Assembly (NCBI RefSeq): GCF_016908525.1
Contig: NZ_JAFBEB010000001.1
Coordinates: forward strand, 126,501-190,500
Reading direction: 5' to 3'
DNA from: Brevibacillus fulvus
GTDB taxonomy: Bacteria > Bacillota > Bacilli > Brevibacillales > Brevibacillaceae
Length of the DNA: 64,000 nucleotides
Shown one piece after another: positions 62,561 to 64,000 of the stretch. A model generated the notes under the pieces. That model was given only the letters and a program-made list of their open reading frames with translations. It searched no databases and was not told the DNA's origin. Position 1 is the first letter of the stretch. Each line of letters opens with the position of its first letter. The position numbers were made by a program, and so were the translations under genes.

Positions 62561-63805
62561 ATGAACAAACAGAAAAAAGTGCTGCCTTTCATGTTGGCCG
62601 CTGCCGTAGCGACCACACCATTTTTTGCCGCAAACAGCGCATACGCTGTTAAAAACGTGGAAGTTGACGCCGATGACACCGATACTGGTGAAACGACCGA
62701 TTATGAAATCACCTTTGAATTGGAAGAAGATTTGGACGAAGGTGACGAGATTATCATCACTTTCGACGATGAATTCGAAATTGATGAAGACATCGATGAA
62801 AATGATGTGGAAGTTGAAAATAAAGAAGCGAATAAAGTTAAATACGATGAAGATGACAACTCCATCACCATCGAAGCGCCTGACGATTATGACGACGGTG
62901 ACGAAATTACGGTTGAATTGAAGGACGTTATCACGAACCCGGATGATGATGACACCTACAAAATTACGGTAGAAACCGAGAACGATGACGATGACGACTA
63001 TGATAAAGTCGGTATCGGCGATGATGCGGACGATGACGACGATGAAGATTTCACCGTAACGACCGACAACAATTATGCCGGCAAACAAACTTCCTGGTTG
63101 CTGGAAGATTTGGATTTGGATGACGATTTGAAGAAAAATGAATGGTTGGAAGTCACTTTCCCTGACAAAGACATGCTGCCTGGCGACATTAAAAACAGCT
63201 ATGTCAAAATCAACGGTTCCAGCGTAAAAGGCGTTGAGATCAGCGGTTCGACCGTAAAATTGAAAGTGCCAACCGGTGCGGATGACGATGATGAGGCGGA
63301 AATCGAATTCAAACTGGCTGCCAGTGTCAACAACCCGACTTCTAAAAAAGACAACTACCATGTGAAAGTGAAATGGGATGGCAAAACCTACACTTCCGCT
63401 GACTATGAAGTCGTAAGCAATCCGGATGCAGACGAACAGCCAATTACGTTGTCCAGCAACAAAGCAGGGGAAAAATCGGGTTACACGATCGAAGCCAACT
63501 TTGATGACGAACAACTGAAACCATACTATCAATTGACCATTGAATTCCCGAGCTCGTTTGACCTGCCTTCTTCTATCAGCACCTCCTATGTAAAATTGAA
63601 CGGAACGAAAGCGAAATCGGTGAAAGTCGACGATAATGAAATTACGATCACGGCTTCCGGCAGTTTCTATTCTGACAACGATGTAAAAGTAGAGATCAGC
63701 TCCAGCGCAGGCATCAAAAACCCAAGCACCGCTGGCCAATATTCGCTCGATCTTTCCATTAACGACGCATCGATCACAACTGACAAGTTCAGCATCACGA
63801 AATAA
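62561..63805 (+). CDS. secreted hyperacidic repeat-domain protein
   Basis: 414 residues from ATG 62561, five bases after GGGAGGA. A signal peptide (MNKQKKVLPFMLAAAVATTP ... AYA, cut after Ala29) is followed by three related ~115-residue beta-type domains. Each has a Y(E/T)I..F opening, a GD-I-I-F or similar strand, a V-I-G turn and a closing 'I-NP ... Y-I-V' (ITNPDDDDTYKITV, NNPTSKKDNYHVKV, IKNPSTAGQYSLDL). The pattern resembles the extracellular repeat modules of Firmicutes S-layer-linked proteins. In the first 140 mature residues I count 64 Asp/Glu (46%), suggesting Ca2+ or other cation binding. No SLH domain, LPXTG or enzyme motif is visible. A paralogue follows 48 bases downstream. Function unknown. 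Confidence 0.75.
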   Translation: MNKQKKVLPFMLAAAVATTPFFAANSAYAVKNVEVDADDTDTGETTDYEITFELEEDLDEGDEIIITFDDEFEIDEDIDENDVEVENKEANKVKYDEDDNSITIEAPDDYDDGDEITVELKDVITNPDDDDTYKITVETENDDDDDYDKVGIGDDADDDDDEDFTVTTDNNYAGKQTSWLLEDLDLDDDLKKNEWLEVTFPDKDMLPGDIKNSYVKINGSSVKGVEISGSTVKLKVPTGADDDDEAEIEFKLAASVNNPTSKKDNYHVKVKWDGKTYTSADYEVVSNPDADEQPITLSSNKAGEKSGYTIEANFDDEQLKPYYQLTIEFPSSFDLPSSISTSYVKLNGTKAKSVKVDDNEITITASGSFYSDNDVKVEISSSAGIKNPSTAGQYSLDLSINDASITTDKFSITK

Positions 63806-63853
63806 TCGATAGTGAGAAAAAGCTGTTACTTTCAGTTATAGGAGGATTCTGTC

Positions 63854-64000
63854 ATGGAGAAACGTAAAAGGGTTTTGCCTGTAATGATGGCTGCGACGAT
63901 CGCAACCGTTCCGTTTCTTTCCGTGCCGCAAGCCTATGCCGTCACCGACGTGAGTGTTGACGCCGATGATACAGACACAGATGAGGAAACGGACTATACG
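63854..64000 (+). CDS. paralogous hyperacidic secreted protein (partial, runs off the window)
   Basis: ATG 63854, eight bases after AGGAGGATT. The visible 49 codons give a second signal peptide (MEKRKRVLPVMMAATIATVP ... QAYA, cut after Ala29) and then VTDVSVDADDTDTDEETDYT, which aligns without gaps with the neighbour's VKNVEVDADDTDTGETTDYE. The codons for the shared acidic block differ at synonymous sites, so the duplication is not recent. The 3' end lies outside the window. Confidence 0.75.
   Translation, partial: MEKRKRVLPVMMAATIATVPFLSVPQAYAVTDVSVDADDTDTDEETDYT

Noticed and set aside
62483-63739. 418-residue minus-strand frame opposite the acidic protein
   Set aside because: The run of GAT/GAC/GAA codons reads in reverse as Val/Ile/Phe, giving a spurious hydrophobic frame with no ribosome site.
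1-64000. tRNA, rRNA, CRISPR, IS elements or prophage
   Set aside because: I looked for tRNA-like cloverleaf CCA ends, rRNA cores, regularly spaced repeats and transposase motifs and found none.

Overview
This 64 kb window reads as chromosome from an endospore-forming member of the Firmicutes (class Bacilli). The evidence is the complete spoIIIAA-AH operon, spoIVB and spo0A, many GTG/TTG starts behind strong AGGAGG-type ribosome sites, and a gene order that follows the Bacillus subtilis yqhG-to-spo0A-to-bkd segment almost gene for gene. The genus cannot be fixed by eye; a lineage outside Bacillus proper (Alicyclobacillaceae, Brevibacillus or Effusibacillus-like) is my inference from the inserted genes and moderate GC. 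I saw no rRNA, tRNA, CRISPR array or insertion sequence.

Region 1 (1-6.3 kb): a helicase-associated protein, ricF (ylbF) and ylbG, a lone pxpA, an M1-type membrane-anchored peptidase with a copper-amine-oxidase-like C-terminal domain, and small yqzE and ykuS genes. Region 2 (6.3-15.6 kb): on the minus strand a secreted protein, yqhG and the SNF2 helicase yqhH; then a tandem glycine riboswitch with a 19-bp terminator controlling gcvT-gcvPA-gcvPB, followed by the octanoyltransferase lipM, which supplies the lipoylation that the glycine cleavage and Bkd complexes need. Region 3 (15.6-28.2 kb): dat, a YkvI-like membrane protein, mntR, patatin yqhO, a decayed alcohol dehydrogenase, yqhP, yqhQ, yqhR, aroQ, papA, efp, a UPF0756 protein, the sulfolactate genes comA-comB, yqhV, namA and a CD1247-type protein.

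Region 4 (28.2-50.6 kb): the sporulation and housekeeping core: spoIIIAA-AH, accB-accC, yqhY-amaP-DUF2273, nusB, a TsaD paralogue, folD, xseA-xseB, ispA, dxs, tlyA, nadK, argR, recN, spoIVB, spo0A. It links mother-cell to forespore signalling, fatty-acid initiation, C1 metabolism, DNA repair and isoprenoid synthesis. Region 5 (50.6-53.9 kb): a predicted tiny transcription unit, an overlooked 54-codon Spo0E-family gene facing spo0A, a small hydrophilic protein, a lipoprotein, a metallophosphoesterase, a DUF2759 protein and yqzF.

Region 6 (53.9-62.2 kb): branched-chain amino-acid catabolism. bkdR encodes a sigma-54 activator, and a canonical -24/-12 promoter with upstream palindromes lies before bcd-lpdV-bkdAA-bkdAB-bkdB. 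The acyl-CoA-to-acid genes ptb and buk are not in this cluster, so its main output is probably branched acyl-CoA for membrane lipids. Region 7 (62.2-64 kb): two tandem, signal-peptide-bearing, extremely acidic secreted proteins built from repeated beta-type domains; the second runs off the window. These are the least explained genes here.
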